NCBI GenBank assembly: GCA_043807765.1
Contig: JAZDFQ010000045.1
Location: 189,184 to 253,183 of the forward strand
Source: Stygiobacter sp043807765
GTDB lineage: Bacteria; Bacteroidota; Ignavibacteria; Ignavibacteriales; Melioribacteraceae
Direction: 5' to 3'
DNA length: 64,000 nucleotides
Part shown: piece after piece, positions 8,568-16,208 of the stretch
How the letters are laid out: every line of letters starts with the position of its first letter
How positions within the stretch are numbered: position 1 is the first letter of the stretch
Notes under the pieces: model-generated
What the model was told of the DNA's origin: nothing
Database searches by the model: none
The model's input: only the letters and a program-made list of their open reading frames with translations
Made by a program: the position numbers and the translations under genes

Positions 8568-9162
8568 ATACTTAATAAGGATATTAGCGGTTTTACTTGT
8601 GCTAGCTTCTTCTATTATAGAAGCACAAACTGAACTATCAACTAATGCTAATTTTAAAATAGGTGTTGAGTTTGGCGGAGGTTATGGTTTTAAACTTCGC
8701 TCAACAAACAAATTGGAAGGAGATTATTCTAGCTCCGGTATGAATTATACCTTACGCTTGAAATGGGGTTCGGGTAATATTTTCGGCGCCGGCATAGAGA
8801 CCGGCTACATTGCGATCTCATCTCTTAAATCAGCAAACCAGGTAACTCCACTCGGAGTTACAGATATTTCTGCAAGTCTATATGCTATTCCAGTGGTATT
8901 TATTGTAACCACACAGCATTCTAACTTTCAACTTAACACCGGTTTCGGATATTACAATGTTAGATCGACCTCAACTGTATTTAACTCAACAATTGTAAGC
9001 AACGAGTGGGATTTTGGCTATCTTGTATCGCTTGCATATGTAAGACCCATTAACTCAAGATTTAGAATCGGTGCAGAAGTAAAATTGTATAATATTTCCG
9101 AAGTACAGATTTCAACACTATCCTTTCAGCTAAAGCTTCTTATTAAATTTCTAGAATACTAA
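8548..9162 (+). CDS. Outer-membrane beta-barrel protein (OmpW/porin-like size)
   Basis: 204 residues with a signal peptide ending IIEAQ. The mature part has glycine- and aromatic-rich strands (KIGVEFGGGYGFKLRS, GAGIETGYIAISS, FQLNTGFGYYNV) and ends QLKLLIKFLEY. This is the layout of an eight-stranded outer-membrane barrel. The ATG at 8548 lies inside the end of the glycerophosphodiesterase gene (20-bp overlap). As the last gene of the 4799-9162 run it may help release or take up products of the two phosphoesterases; that is inference from position only. Confidence 0.7.
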   Translation: MNITSDKYLIRILAVLLVLASSIIEAQTELSTNANFKIGVEFGGGYGFKLRSTNKLEGDYSSSGMNYTLRLKWGSGNIFGAGIETGYIAISSLKSANQVTPLGVTDISASLYAIPVVFIVTTQHSNFQLNTGFGYYNVRSTSTVFNSTIVSNEWDFGYLVSLAYVRPINSRFRIGAEVKLYNISEVQISTLSFQLKLLIKFLEY

Positions 9163-9194
9163 TCAGAATCCGAAGCCCATGTATATAAATGCCA

Positions 9195-9225
9195 TTGACA
9201 ATGATGTTCATTCCTATTAATTTTG
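9195..9225 (+). promoter_or_regulatory. Promoter for the UPF0251/NifX-like genes
   Basis: TTGACA at 9195-9200, then TAATTTTG at 9218-9225. The second is an exact match to the Bacteroidota -7 element TAnnTTTG, and the spacing of 20 bases after the first TTG triplet fits. It ends exactly where the palindrome begins. Confidence 0.65.
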
Positions 9226-9245
9226 TTATGAGCATATGCTCATAA
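9226..9245. promoter_or_regulatory. Perfect 20-bp palindromic operator candidate
   Basis: TTATGAGCATATGCTCATAA is its own reverse complement over all 20 bases. It fills the space between the -7 element (ending 9225) and the start codon at 9258, over the expected transcription start. The first gene downstream encodes an HTH protein, so autoregulation is the natural guess. Confidence 0.7.
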
Positions 9246-9257
9246 TTAATAATATAT

Positions 9258-9662
9258 ATGCCACGACCAAAAAAATATAGAAAAGTCAAGTGTTCCCCGT
9301 CGGCTTATTACTTTAAGCCGCGCGCTATATCGCTTTCCAGCTTAGAAGAAATAATCTTAGAGTCAGATGAACTTGAGTCGCTCCGGCTTGCCGATTTTCT
9401 CGCTTTATCGCATGAGAAATCTGCCGAGCAAATGAAAATCTCCAGAGCAACGTTTGGCCGAATAGTTGAAAAAGCCAGATGCAAAGTGGTTGATGCAATT
9501 TTGAATGGAAAAGCAATAAAGATTAGCGATGAACTTCCGCAGCTTCTTAGAAACAAAACTACGGAGTGCGCCGAATGCAAATCTTGTTCAAAAAAGAAAA
9601 CCGGGAATAAAGATGGCCAGTGCATTAATTGCAAAAAATTAAGTACAAGGAGTACAAAATGA
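9258..9662 (+). CDS. UPF0251/DUF134 family HTH regulator
   Basis: 134 residues. The start MPRPKKYR and the Tyr/Phe-rich segment SAYYFKPRAISLSSLEE are hallmarks of the UPF0251 family. A helix-turn-helix follows (ESLRLADFLALSHEKSAEQM, then KISRATFGRIVEKARCKV). The C-terminal part has a cysteine cluster, CAECKSC and later CINC, which could bind zinc or an iron-sulfur centre and so sense redox state. The ATG has no clear ribosome site and is only 13 bases after the palindrome, so a very short leader is likely. The stop overlaps the NifX-like start (ATGA), giving a coupled regulator-effector pair. Confidence 0.85.
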   Translation: MPRPKKYRKVKCSPSAYYFKPRAISLSSLEEIILESDELESLRLADFLALSHEKSAEQMKISRATFGRIVEKARCKVVDAILNGKAIKISDELPQLLRNKTTECAECKSCSKKKTGNKDGQCINCKKLSTRSTK

Positions 9663-10051
9663 AAGTTGCAGTTCCTACAACAGAATCAAATACAGTAGAT
9701 GCTCACTTTGGGCATTGTGAGTTCTTCACCGTTTTCACCATAGAAAATCAAGCCGTCGTAAATTCCGAAATCGTACAATCGCCTCAAGGATGTGGATGCA
9801 AATCGAACATAGCGGAAACGCTACATGAAATGGGTGTAGAAATTATGCTAGCCGGTAATATGGGGGGAGGTGCAGTAAATGTTCTACAATCAAACGGAAT
9901 TACCGTTTATAGAGGTGCCGAAGGTAACGTTAAAGAATTAGTTGAACAATTTGTAATTGGAAACGTTGAAGATTCCGGCAAGTCTTGCAGTCAACATGAG
10001 AACCATCATGGAAACGGTCATGGTCATCAATGTAACCATAACCACAATTAA
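9659..10051 (+). CDS. Dinitrogenase iron-molybdenum cofactor (NifX/NafY-like) domain protein
   Basis: 130 residues from the ATG at 9659, preceded by AAGGAG; an upstream TTG in frame is less likely. MKVAVPT, then VDAHFGHCEFFTVF and an AGNMGGGAVNVLQSNGI segment match the small FeMo-cofactor-binding domain family (NifX/NafY/MTH1175-like). The C-terminus is a metal-binding tail, CSQHENHHGNGHGHQCNHNH. Outside nitrogen fixers such proteins bind Fe/Mo/Cu-type metal clusters. No nif genes are in the window. It follows the UPF0251 gene with a 4-base overlap and precedes the octahaem cytochrome operon by 212 bases. Confidence 0.85.
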   Translation: MKVAVPTTESNTVDAHFGHCEFFTVFTIENQAVVNSEIVQSPQGCGCKSNIAETLHEMGVEIMLAGNMGGGAVNVLQSNGITVYRGAEGNVKELVEQFVIGNVEDSGKSCSQHENHHGNGHGHQCNHNHN

Positions 10052-10200
10052 AAATGTCTTTACAAGCCGAGCCCCAAAAGCCGCATTTGATAGGTCTATT
10101 TGTAAAGCAAATAAAAGCAAAGCACAATTATGCTGAGTAAACAAAAGACTAGACTCTGAGAAATGCATGCAGCAAAACAAAGGAGCTTTTAAAAATACAT

Positions 10201-10219
10201 TTTACAGAAAAGATGTAAA
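10201..10219. promoter_or_regulatory. Inverted repeat upstream of the octahaem cytochrome operon
   Basis: TTTACA (10201-10206), seven bases, TGTAAA (10214-10219), about 45 bases before the ATG at 10264. The length and symmetry are like sites of dimeric regulators, but it is short and in AT-rich DNA, so chance is possible. Confidence 0.3.
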
Positions 10220-10263
10220 CAAATAAATTCCCAATAAAAAGATGTTCAAAAAATAAATCTACT

Positions 10264-11850
10264 ATGAAAAAAATAATTCTAACTCTAGTTTCTATTAGTT
10301 TGCTAATAGTTGCAGCCATTGGAATACTTAGTTCAAAAGAAACCGAGCAATCACCAATTGAACTGTTAAAAGCTAAGTATTCGAAGAAGTCAACACCTAG
10401 TGCCGACCATTCCAAGTTTGATATTTTAAAACAAAACTTTAATACACCGCAAAAAGTTACCGAAGCTTGTATTTCTTGCCATACCGAAAGTTCTAAAGAA
10501 ATCATAAAATCCAATCACTGGAACTGGGAACGCCCCGAATATATTAAAGGACGCGGAATTGTATATCTGGGTAAGAAAAATGCAATAAATAATTTTTGTA
10601 TAGGAGTTGAGGGAAACGAAGAAAGCTGCGCTAAATGCCACATTGGTTATGGAATGAGCAACGCAAACACCTTCTCCTACAACGATGAAACAAACATTGA
10701 TTGCCTCGTTTGTCACGACAATACCGAGACTTACACAAAAGCACCGGAGAAAGGTGGCGCGCCGGTTCCAACTTTAGATTTGAGCAACATTGCACAACAT
10801 GTTGGCAAACCGTCAAGATCCAACTGCGGAGTCTGCCATTTCTTTGGTGGCGGTGGTAACAATGTAAAGCATGGCGATTTGGAAAAAGCACTCTTCGATG
10901 CCAACAAAGATGTTGATGTGCACATGGGCGTTGACGGAACAAAAATGGAATGCGTTGAATGCCATAAAACCGAACACCATAACATTAGCGGGAAAATGTA
11001 TTCCCTTTCCTCAATGAATAGGAATAGAACCACTTGCGAGGAATGCCATACAGAAAATCCGCACGAAGATGCAATTCTAAATAAGCATACATTAAAGGTT
11101 GCTTGCCAAACATGTCACATCCCAACTTATGCAAAAGTTAATGCTACAAAAACTGCTTGGGACTGGTCGACCGCTGGAAAACTTGAAGACGGAAAGCCAA
11201 TAGAAATTGATGACAAAGATGGTAACCACACTTATCTCTCAATCAAAGGAAGTTTTGTCTGGGGAAAGGATTTAAAACCAGAGTATATATGGTTTAACGG
11301 TACGGCAAATCATTATCTCTTGGGTGATACAATTTCTGATACAACTACTGCACTTGTAATCAATAAACTCAATGGTTCATATTCAGATAGAAATTCCAAA
11401 ATTATACCGGTAAAAATACATACTGCGCGCCAGCCTTTTGATCCTATCAATAAGATATTGATACAACCAAAACTCTTTGCAGAAAAAACCGGAGAAGGTG
11501 CATTCTGGAAAGATTTCAACTGGCAAACTGCATCTAAAATTGGAATGGAGAACATTAATCAGCCATTCAGTGGGAAAATATCATTCATCAAAACCGAAAT
11601 GTACTGGCCGGTAAATCATATGGTATCTTCGAAGGAAAACACAGTACAGTGTATTGAATGCCATACAAATAATGGAAGCAGATTGGAAAATCTAAAAGAC
11701 TTTTACATGCCGGCAAGAGACAGAAGTTTAATAATAGATTATGCCGGAGCCGGAATGTTAGTTCTTTCTTTGCTTGGCATTTTCGTTCATGCATCATTAA
11801 GAATATCCGCTTCCAGAAAAAGAAAAGCAGAGGTTAAAAATGGCAAATAA
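10264..11850 (+). CDS. otr: Octahaem c-type cytochrome, tetrathionate reductase (OTR) family
   Basis: 528 residues. An N-terminal hydrophobic signal or anchor is followed by eight CxxCH motifs: CISCH (Cys 69), CAKCH, CLVCH, CGVCH, CVECH, CEECH, CQTCH and CIECH (Cys 463). This count and the segment NNFCIGVEGNEESCAKCHIG match the octahaem tetrathionate reductase family, known in Shewanella to reduce tetrathionate, nitrite and hydroxylamine in vitro. A C-terminal transmembrane helix (about 499-518, AGMLVLSLLGIFVHA) and a basic tail anchor it on the periplasmic face. The stop overlaps the cytochrome b gene by 11 bases, so electrons probably come from quinol through that protein. Two sulfur-transport genes follow, favouring a sulfur-oxyanion substrate. 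Confidence 0.9.
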   Translation: MKKIILTLVSISLLIVAAIGILSSKETEQSPIELLKAKYSKKSTPSADHSKFDILKQNFNTPQKVTEACISCHTESSKEIIKSNHWNWERPEYIKGRGIVYLGKKNAINNFCIGVEGNEESCAKCHIGYGMSNANTFSYNDETNIDCLVCHDNTETYTKAPEKGGAPVPTLDLSNIAQHVGKPSRSNCGVCHFFGGGGNNVKHGDLEKALFDANKDVDVHMGVDGTKMECVECHKTEHHNISGKMYSLSSMNRNRTTCEECHTENPHEDAILNKHTLKVACQTCHIPTYAKVNATKTAWDWSTAGKLEDGKPIEIDDKDGNHTYLSIKGSFVWGKDLKPEYIWFNGTANHYLLGDTISDTTTALVINKLNGSYSDRNSKIIPVKIHTARQPFDPINKILIQPKLFAEKTGEGAFWKDFNWQTASKIGMENINQPFSGKISFIKTEMYWPVNHMVSSKENTVQCIECHTNNGSRLENLKDFYMPARDRSLIIDYAGAGMLVLSLLGIFVHASLRISASRKRKAEVKNGK

Positions 11851-12511
11851 AGTTTACATATATAGATCATTCGAGCGTTTCTGGCACTGGATGCAAGCAG
11901 TTTTAATTTTTATGCTTGCCGCAACCGGCTTTGAGATTCACGGATCAATAAGCTTTTTTGGTTATCAGAATGCTGTAAAATACCACAATATTTCCGCCTA
12001 TATTTTTATTGTGCTGATTGTGTTTGCCATATTCTGGCATTTTGTTACCGGTGAGTGGAAGCAATACATCCCTACTTCTGAACATCTTAAAGCTCAACTA
12101 AATTTTTACTTGTTTGGAATTTTTAAGAACGCTCCGCATCCAACGAAGAAAGCAGTGTTAAGTAAATTGAATCCGTTGCAAAGACTTGTTTACCTCTCAC
12201 TTAAAATATTAGTTATACCTACAATGGTGATCTCCGGTTTGCTATATATGTTTTATCGCTATCCGCAGCAGAAAGGAACAATAGCCGGGCTTAATATAGA
12301 TTCCGTTGAAGTTATTGCATTATTCCATACAGCGGCTGCATTTGTTTTAGTAGCGTTTATTATTGTTCACCTTTATCTAATTACAACCGGTACAACACCT
12401 ACTTCAAATCTAAAAGCAATGATTACCGGTTTTGAAGAATTGGATCATTATCATAACGATGAAAATAAAACACCGAAAGAAATTATATCTGCAGAGGTAA
12501 AAAATGATTGA
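11840..12511 (+). CDS. Di-haem cytochrome b (b561/thiosulfate-reductase type membrane subunit)
   Basis: 223 residues with four main membrane helices. The opening RSFERFWHWMQAVLIFMLA is the classic first haem-b helix of the cytochrome b561/hydrogenase-b class, with other candidate histidines in HNISAYIFIVLIVF, FWHFVTG, LFHTAAAFVLV and IIVHLYL. These proteins oxidise quinol and pass electrons to a periplasmic reductase. The 11-bp overlap with the octahaem cytochrome gene upstream and 8-bp overlap with the YeeE gene downstream show a single coupled operon. It is the likely membrane anchor and electron donor of the octahaem enzyme. Confidence 0.88.
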   Translation: MANKVYIYRSFERFWHWMQAVLIFMLAATGFEIHGSISFFGYQNAVKYHNISAYIFIVLIVFAIFWHFVTGEWKQYIPTSEHLKAQLNFYLFGIFKNAPHPTKKAVLSKLNPLQRLVYLSLKILVIPTMVISGLLYMFYRYPQQKGTIAGLNIDSVEVIALFHTAAAFVLVAFIIVHLYLITTGTTPTSNLKAMITGFEELDHYHNDENKTPKEIISAEVKND

Positions 12512-13019
12512 GTCAAAATATATGAATCCCTATTTAGCCGGATTCTTTTTAGGAATAGTTTTATTAGTTACGATTTACATTACTGGCAGAGGTTTGGGCG
12601 CAAGCGGTGCAGTTAAAAGTGTTGTTGTAGCAACTGTCGAGGCAGCTGCACCAACTCATGCAGAAGAAACAAAATTCTACAAAGAATATAGTTCTGAGCA
12701 TGAGGGAAGTGCATTAAAGAATTGGCTTGTCTTCGAAGTTATTGGTGTTATAATTGGCGCATTTATTTCCGGATTAATCTCTAATCGGCTAAAATTAAAA
12801 TTGGAACATTCTACTAAGTCAACAACAAAAATTCGAATTATTGGAGCAACTATTGGCGGGCTTTTATTTGGTTTTGGCGCTCAACTTGGAAGAGGCTGTA
12901 CAAGCGGTGCTGCTTTAAGTGGTATGGCCGTTCTATCAGCTGGTGGATTAATTACTATGATGGCAATATTTGGCGGAGCTTACGCATTTGCTTACTTCTT
13001 TAGAAAATTATGGATATAA
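12504..13019 (+). CDS. YeeE/YedE family sulfur-compound transporter, half 1
   Basis: 171 residues, about four membrane helices. The key signature FGAQLGRGCTSGAALSGMAV near the C-terminus holds the conserved Cys of the YeeE/YedE (DUF395) family, whose characterised member TsuA takes up thiosulfate through a chain of cysteines. The N-terminal helix pair is split by a hydrophilic stretch (about residues 45-70), longer than in compact relatives. The next gene encodes a second YeeE-type unit, so the two may form one transporter. Overlaps the cytochrome b gene by 8 bases. Confidence 0.85.
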   Translation: MIESKYMNPYLAGFFLGIVLLVTIYITGRGLGASGAVKSVVVATVEAAAPTHAEETKFYKEYSSEHEGSALKNWLVFEVIGVIIGAFISGLISNRLKLKLEHSTKSTTKIRIIGATIGGLLFGFGAQLGRGCTSGAALSGMAVLSAGGLITMMAIFGGAYAFAYFFRKLWI

Positions 13020-13032
13020 GGAGAAGACAACT

Positions 13033-14229
13033 ATGGGACCATTAGTACCGGAAATTATAGGAAACGAATTAAACTTTATTGTTGCTTTATTTATAGGAAT
13101 AGCCTTTGGCTTTGTTCTTGAACAAGCCGGATTTTCAACATCAAAAAAACTTGTTGGTTTATTCTACGGTTACGATTTTACAGTTCTGCGCGTGTTTTTT
13201 ACCGCCGGATTAACAGCAATGATAGGAGTTATTGCACTTAGCCACTTTGGTTTACTCGATATGAGCTTAGTCTATGTAAATCCAACATTCCTTTGGTCTG
13301 CTATTGTTGGCGGACTGATTATGGGAATAGGATTTGTTGTGGGTGGATTCTGCCCCGGGACAAGTGTATGTGCTGCCGCAATTGGCAAAATTGATGCAAT
13401 GATTTTTATAGGCGGTTCAATTATTGGCGTATTCATTTTTGCCGAAGGTTATCCGTTATTTGAAGGATTATATAAAGCTGCGCCTTGGGGCAACGTAAGG
13501 ATTTTTGATACTCTTGGAATGCCTCAAGCACTATTTGCCTTCTTACTTACTGCAATAGCAATTGCAGCTTTTATAGCAACAGCAATCATTGAAACGAAAA
13601 TAAACGGCAAAGCAAACCCCGAGTTTGCGAACAAAAAAATGTATCTTGGATTAGCAGGCGCTGCAATTTTAATTGGACTAACTGCTTTTGCGCTTCCCGA
13701 TAAAAAAACTGATTTGATTTCAGAAGCGTATTCAACAAAAGATTTTAGTAGAGATACATTTGAATGGATGACGGCTGATGAACTAGCTTTTAGAATTATG
13801 GATAATGAAGCCGACTTACAAATATTTGATTTACGCTCTTCCAAAGATTTCTCAAAATTCAGTTTACCTAAATCTCAAAACATCAAACTGGAAAATCTAT
13901 TTGAAAAAGATATAATTAAGCTGCTTTCGCTACGTGGAAAGATTAATGTATTCATTTCCGGTAATGATACTCTTGCAGAAAAGGCCGCTTTCATTTCATC
14001 GGAACTCGGATACAAAAACAACCGTGTTCTACTGGGCGGGATGAATAACTTTGTCAATGAAATTATAAATTTTACAAATCCCGGTAATGCGGATTCTAAG
14101 CAGCTGGTTGATACATACAGATTTAGAGAAAGCGCTGCAACAGCAATCCCAGTGTTGATAAAAGAAAACAAACAAAAACAATCTTCCGGTGAAACAAAAA
14201 AGGCAAAAAGAGTTTTAGGCGGTTGTTGA
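13033..14229 (+). CDS. YeeE/YedE transporter half 2 with degenerate rhodanese-like domain and C-terminal Cys
   Basis: 398 residues from the ATG at 13033, preceded by AAGGAG; the frame could extend upstream to 12970 but would overlap the previous gene with no ribosome site. Residues 1-240 form several helices with FCPGTSVCAAAIGKIDAM, the family's cysteine motif. Residues about 245-350 look like a rhodanese domain (ELAFRIMDNEADLQIFDLRS, RVLLGGMNNF), yet the active-site loop reads NVFISGNDTLAEKA, with no Cys where rhodaneses carry it. The protein ends KRVLGGC, a cysteine as last residue on a flexible basic tail. I infer an import or sulfur-relay protein whose tail may carry sulfane sulfur; this is untested. 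Confidence 0.82.
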   Translation: MGPLVPEIIGNELNFIVALFIGIAFGFVLEQAGFSTSKKLVGLFYGYDFTVLRVFFTAGLTAMIGVIALSHFGLLDMSLVYVNPTFLWSAIVGGLIMGIGFVVGGFCPGTSVCAAAIGKIDAMIFIGGSIIGVFIFAEGYPLFEGLYKAAPWGNVRIFDTLGMPQALFAFLLTAIAIAAFIATAIIETKINGKANPEFANKKMYLGLAGAAILIGLTAFALPDKKTDLISEAYSTKDFSRDTFEWMTADELAFRIMDNEADLQIFDLRSSKDFSKFSLPKSQNIKLENLFEKDIIKLLSLRGKINVFISGNDTLAEKAAFISSELGYKNNRVLLGGMNNFVNEIINFTNPGNADSKQLVDTYRFRESAATAIPVLIKENKQKQSSGETKKAKRVLGGC

Positions 14230-14245
14230 TAATAATTGGAAAACT

Positions 14246-14863
14246 ATGAGCACGTTGAATAAAGAACATTGGTATGATGGCTGGTTTTATGAAAAGCTAA
14301 TTGCACCAAATCAGGATAGATTGTTTGCGCAGATCATAGAGCTAATCGAGCCTAATTCAAGAATGGTTGATGTGGGTTGCGGAACTGGGCGTTTTTCTTT
14401 TTCAGTTGTTGATAAATGTAAATCCATTTTAGGTATAGATTTATCAACAAGAAATATTGAACGAGCTACTCGCTTGCTTACTAAAAAGCCAAATAATAAA
14501 ATTTCGTTTCGGCATACTAGCGTTCGCAAAATACTGGAAACGGGAAATGAGCATTTCGATTATGCTGTAATGACTTACGTTATTCACGAAGTTGATGAAT
14601 GTGAAAGAATAAACCTTCTAAAAGATATGGCACAGATTGCTGATAAAATTATCGTTGGTGATTATTTATTTCCAAAACCAACTGGCTTAGGTAGCGTTTT
14701 AAATGAAGTAGTAGAGTATGTTGCCGGAAAAGAACATTACAGAAATTATAAGTCTTATCTAGCCGGTAAAGGAATCCCCGGCTTGGCAGAGAATGCCCAA
14801 CTAAAAATAACTAAAGAAATAAGAGATACTTCACACACCTCTCACGTGATTGTGTTGGAGTAA
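14246..14863 (+). CDS. Class I SAM-dependent methyltransferase
   Basis: 205 residues. MVDVGCGTGRFSF is the SAM-binding motif I and GIDLSTRNIERA is motif II; NEHFDYAVMTYVIHEVDE is the motif IV region. The substrate cannot be read from the sequence. It follows the YeeE-rhodanese gene by 16 bases and is closed by a terminator, so it is probably the last gene of the octahaem operon; methylation of a thiol or metalloid compound would suit that setting but is only a guess. Confidence 0.82.
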   Translation: MSTLNKEHWYDGWFYEKLIAPNQDRLFAQIIELIEPNSRMVDVGCGTGRFSFSVVDKCKSILGIDLSTRNIERATRLLTKKPNNKISFRHTSVRKILETGNEHFDYAVMTYVIHEVDECERINLLKDMAQIADKIIVGDYLFPKPTGLGSVLNEVVEYVAGKEHYRNYKSYLAGKGIPGLAENAQLKITKEIRDTSHTSHVIVLE

Positions 14864-14906
14864 CAGCAATAATAAATTTCCTCCAATTCCTCCCAGTGAT
14901 TAAGAG

Positions 14907-14935
14907 AGCCGTCTTGACAACAGACGGCTTTCTTG
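14907..14935 (+). terminator. Rho-independent terminator closing the octahaem/sulfur operon
   Basis: Perfect 8-bp stem AGCCGTCT (14907-14914) and AGACGGCT (14922-14929), loop of seven bases, then TTCTT. The run 14936-15049 shows no gene. Confidence 0.8.
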
Positions 14936-15049
14936 TAAATATTTTCAGAATATATCTCCGGATTTGCAGGCCCAATCTTTGTACTACTTCGTAACATAAT
15001 TTTTATCTGCTCTTATAATGAAAACTTCTTACACTCCATTATTTGTCAA

Positions 15050-15460
15050 TTATGTTTTCTTGATTGCTTCCATTACTTTTTCTTTGCTTAATTCTTTTGT
15101 ACAGAAGAACCAGTCGTAGCATTTCATATCTTCTTTGCCTTCCATTCTATCTTTAGCTGTACCGCACGAACCGGCCGGCGGAACAATTACCGGATCGCCG
15201 GGGCGCCAGTCTGCCGGTGTGGCTATTGAGAATGCATCCGCCGTTTGCAATGCGGTGGGTACACGGTGCAATTCATCAAAGTTTCTTCCAAGACTTAGCG
15301 GATAGTAAATTATTGTTCTAATTATTCCTTTAGGATCAATTACGAATACGGAACGTACAGCTTTTGTGTTGCTTTCACACGGCTGAATCATTCCATATTT
15401 TTTAGCAACTTCCATTGTAATATCTTCAATAAGCGAGAACTTGACTTCAATTTCTTTCAT
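15050..15460 (-). pseudogene. 5'-truncated peroxiredoxin (Prx6/1-Cys type)
   Basis: 136 codons with the C-terminal half of a Prx6/AhpC2-type peroxiredoxin: KFSLIEDITMEVAKKYGMI, VFVIDPKGIIRTIIYYPLS, GRNFDEL, and TPADWRPGDPVIVPP. The N-terminal 80 or so residues, including the thioredoxin-fold start and the PxxxTxxC peroxidatic cysteine, are absent. The sequence stops matching just past the ATG at 15460, where the opposite strand begins to match an NtrC-type protein. Several non-catalytic cysteines remain. I read it as the left half of a deletion scar and treat it as non-functional, although the frame itself is intact. Confidence 0.8.
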
Positions 15461-15461
15461 T

Positions 15462-15905
15462 CTCTCACTTCATAAAAGAGAAGAAGATATTGTTTTACTA
15501 TCAAATTATTTTCTTGAAAAACTATCTGATAAATTTGGCGGAAAGAAAAGTATTCTCGCTTCTGGAGCAGTTGAGCATCTAAAAGAAAATTACTGGCATG
15601 GCAATGTACGCGAATTGCAAAATACACTTGAAAGAGCAGTTATTCTGAGTAGGGATGGAATTATAAAATCCGAGCATCTCCTATTCGAGAAGAATTATAA
15701 CTCGACAGAAATCAATTACAATTCAAACGAATCAATCGAATCCTTTGAAAATGAAACTGCAAAAATTATTCTGCGCGCTCTAAAACAAACGAAGGGTAAG
15801 ATTTAAGGCGCTGAAGGAGCTGCCGTGTTGCTTAAAATTAAACCGACTACATTACAGAATAAAATTAAAAAACTTGGTTTGGAACCGATTGAGAAAGGTC
15901 AATAA
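15462..15905 (+). pseudogene. 3' fragment of a sigma54-dependent NtrC-type regulator with an internal stop
   Basis: From about 15462 the frame reads LSLHKREEDIVLLSNYFLEK, then GNVRELQNTLERAVILSRDG, the C-terminal part of the AAA+ domain. The receiver domain, Walker A and Walker B are missing. It meets the peroxiredoxin fragment head to head at 15441-15475. In the Fis-type HTH the same frame hits TAA at 15804-15806 (LKQTKGKI stop) and then continues GAEGAAVLLKIKPTTLQNKI to 15905. So the gene is dead twice over. A full NtrC-type gene lies 300 bases downstream; it is a different paralogue. Confidence 0.85.
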
Positions 15906-15933
15906 TTTACGTTTTCTATAATTCGATGTTTAA

Positions 15934-15965
15934 AACAAAAAGTGCTAAAATTGTTAATTTTAGCA
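15934..15965 (-). terminator. Terminator downstream of tRNA-Lys
   Basis: Perfect 10-bp stem, 15943-15952 with 15956-15965 (TGCTAAAATT / AATTTTAGCA) and a three-base loop. T-rich runs flank it on both strands, so it can serve the minus-strand tRNA and also stop plus-strand readthrough from the regulator fragment. Confidence 0.7.
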
Positions 15966-15972
15966 TTTTTTG

Positions 15973-16044
15973 TGAGCGCGGGTGGGCTCGAACCACCGAC
16001 CTTCACCTTAAAAGGGTGTTGCTCTACCACTGAGCTACGCGCCC
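15973..16044 (-). tRNA. trnK: tRNA-Lys (anticodon UUU)
   Basis: 72 nt on the minus strand. Acceptor GGGCGCG pairs with CGCGCTC (one G-U); D-arm GCTC/GAGC; anticodon loop CTTTTAA gives UUU; T-arm GGTGG/CCACC with TTCGAGC. The first anticodon-stem pair is A-A. The 3' CCA is not encoded. A terminator follows. Confidence 0.95.
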
Positions 16045-16208
16045 GAAAGCAATTTTTTGAGGGCTCAAATATAATTTGATTCGCCTTTAAATCCAAAAAA
16101 TCCTCAGCAATTTCAATCATTTCTCACATTCTTGTTCAATAAAGCTCAAATTCGCATACATTCTAAAGTTTTTTTCATATATTAAAATAGGAGTAAAATT
16201 TACCATTT

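Noticed and set aside
10054..10140. A 28-codon open frame between the NifX-like and octahaem genes
   Set aside because: No ribosome site, no signal or known motif; short frames are common in AT-rich DNA.
9938..10942. Several minus-strand frames opposite the NifX-like and octahaem genes
   Set aside because: They are shadows of haem-rich coding sequence; Cys/His-rich strings come from the antisense of CxxCH codons.
12970..13032. N-terminal extension of the second YeeE/YedE frame
   Set aside because: It overlaps the previous gene; the ATG at 13033 has AAGGAG in the right place.
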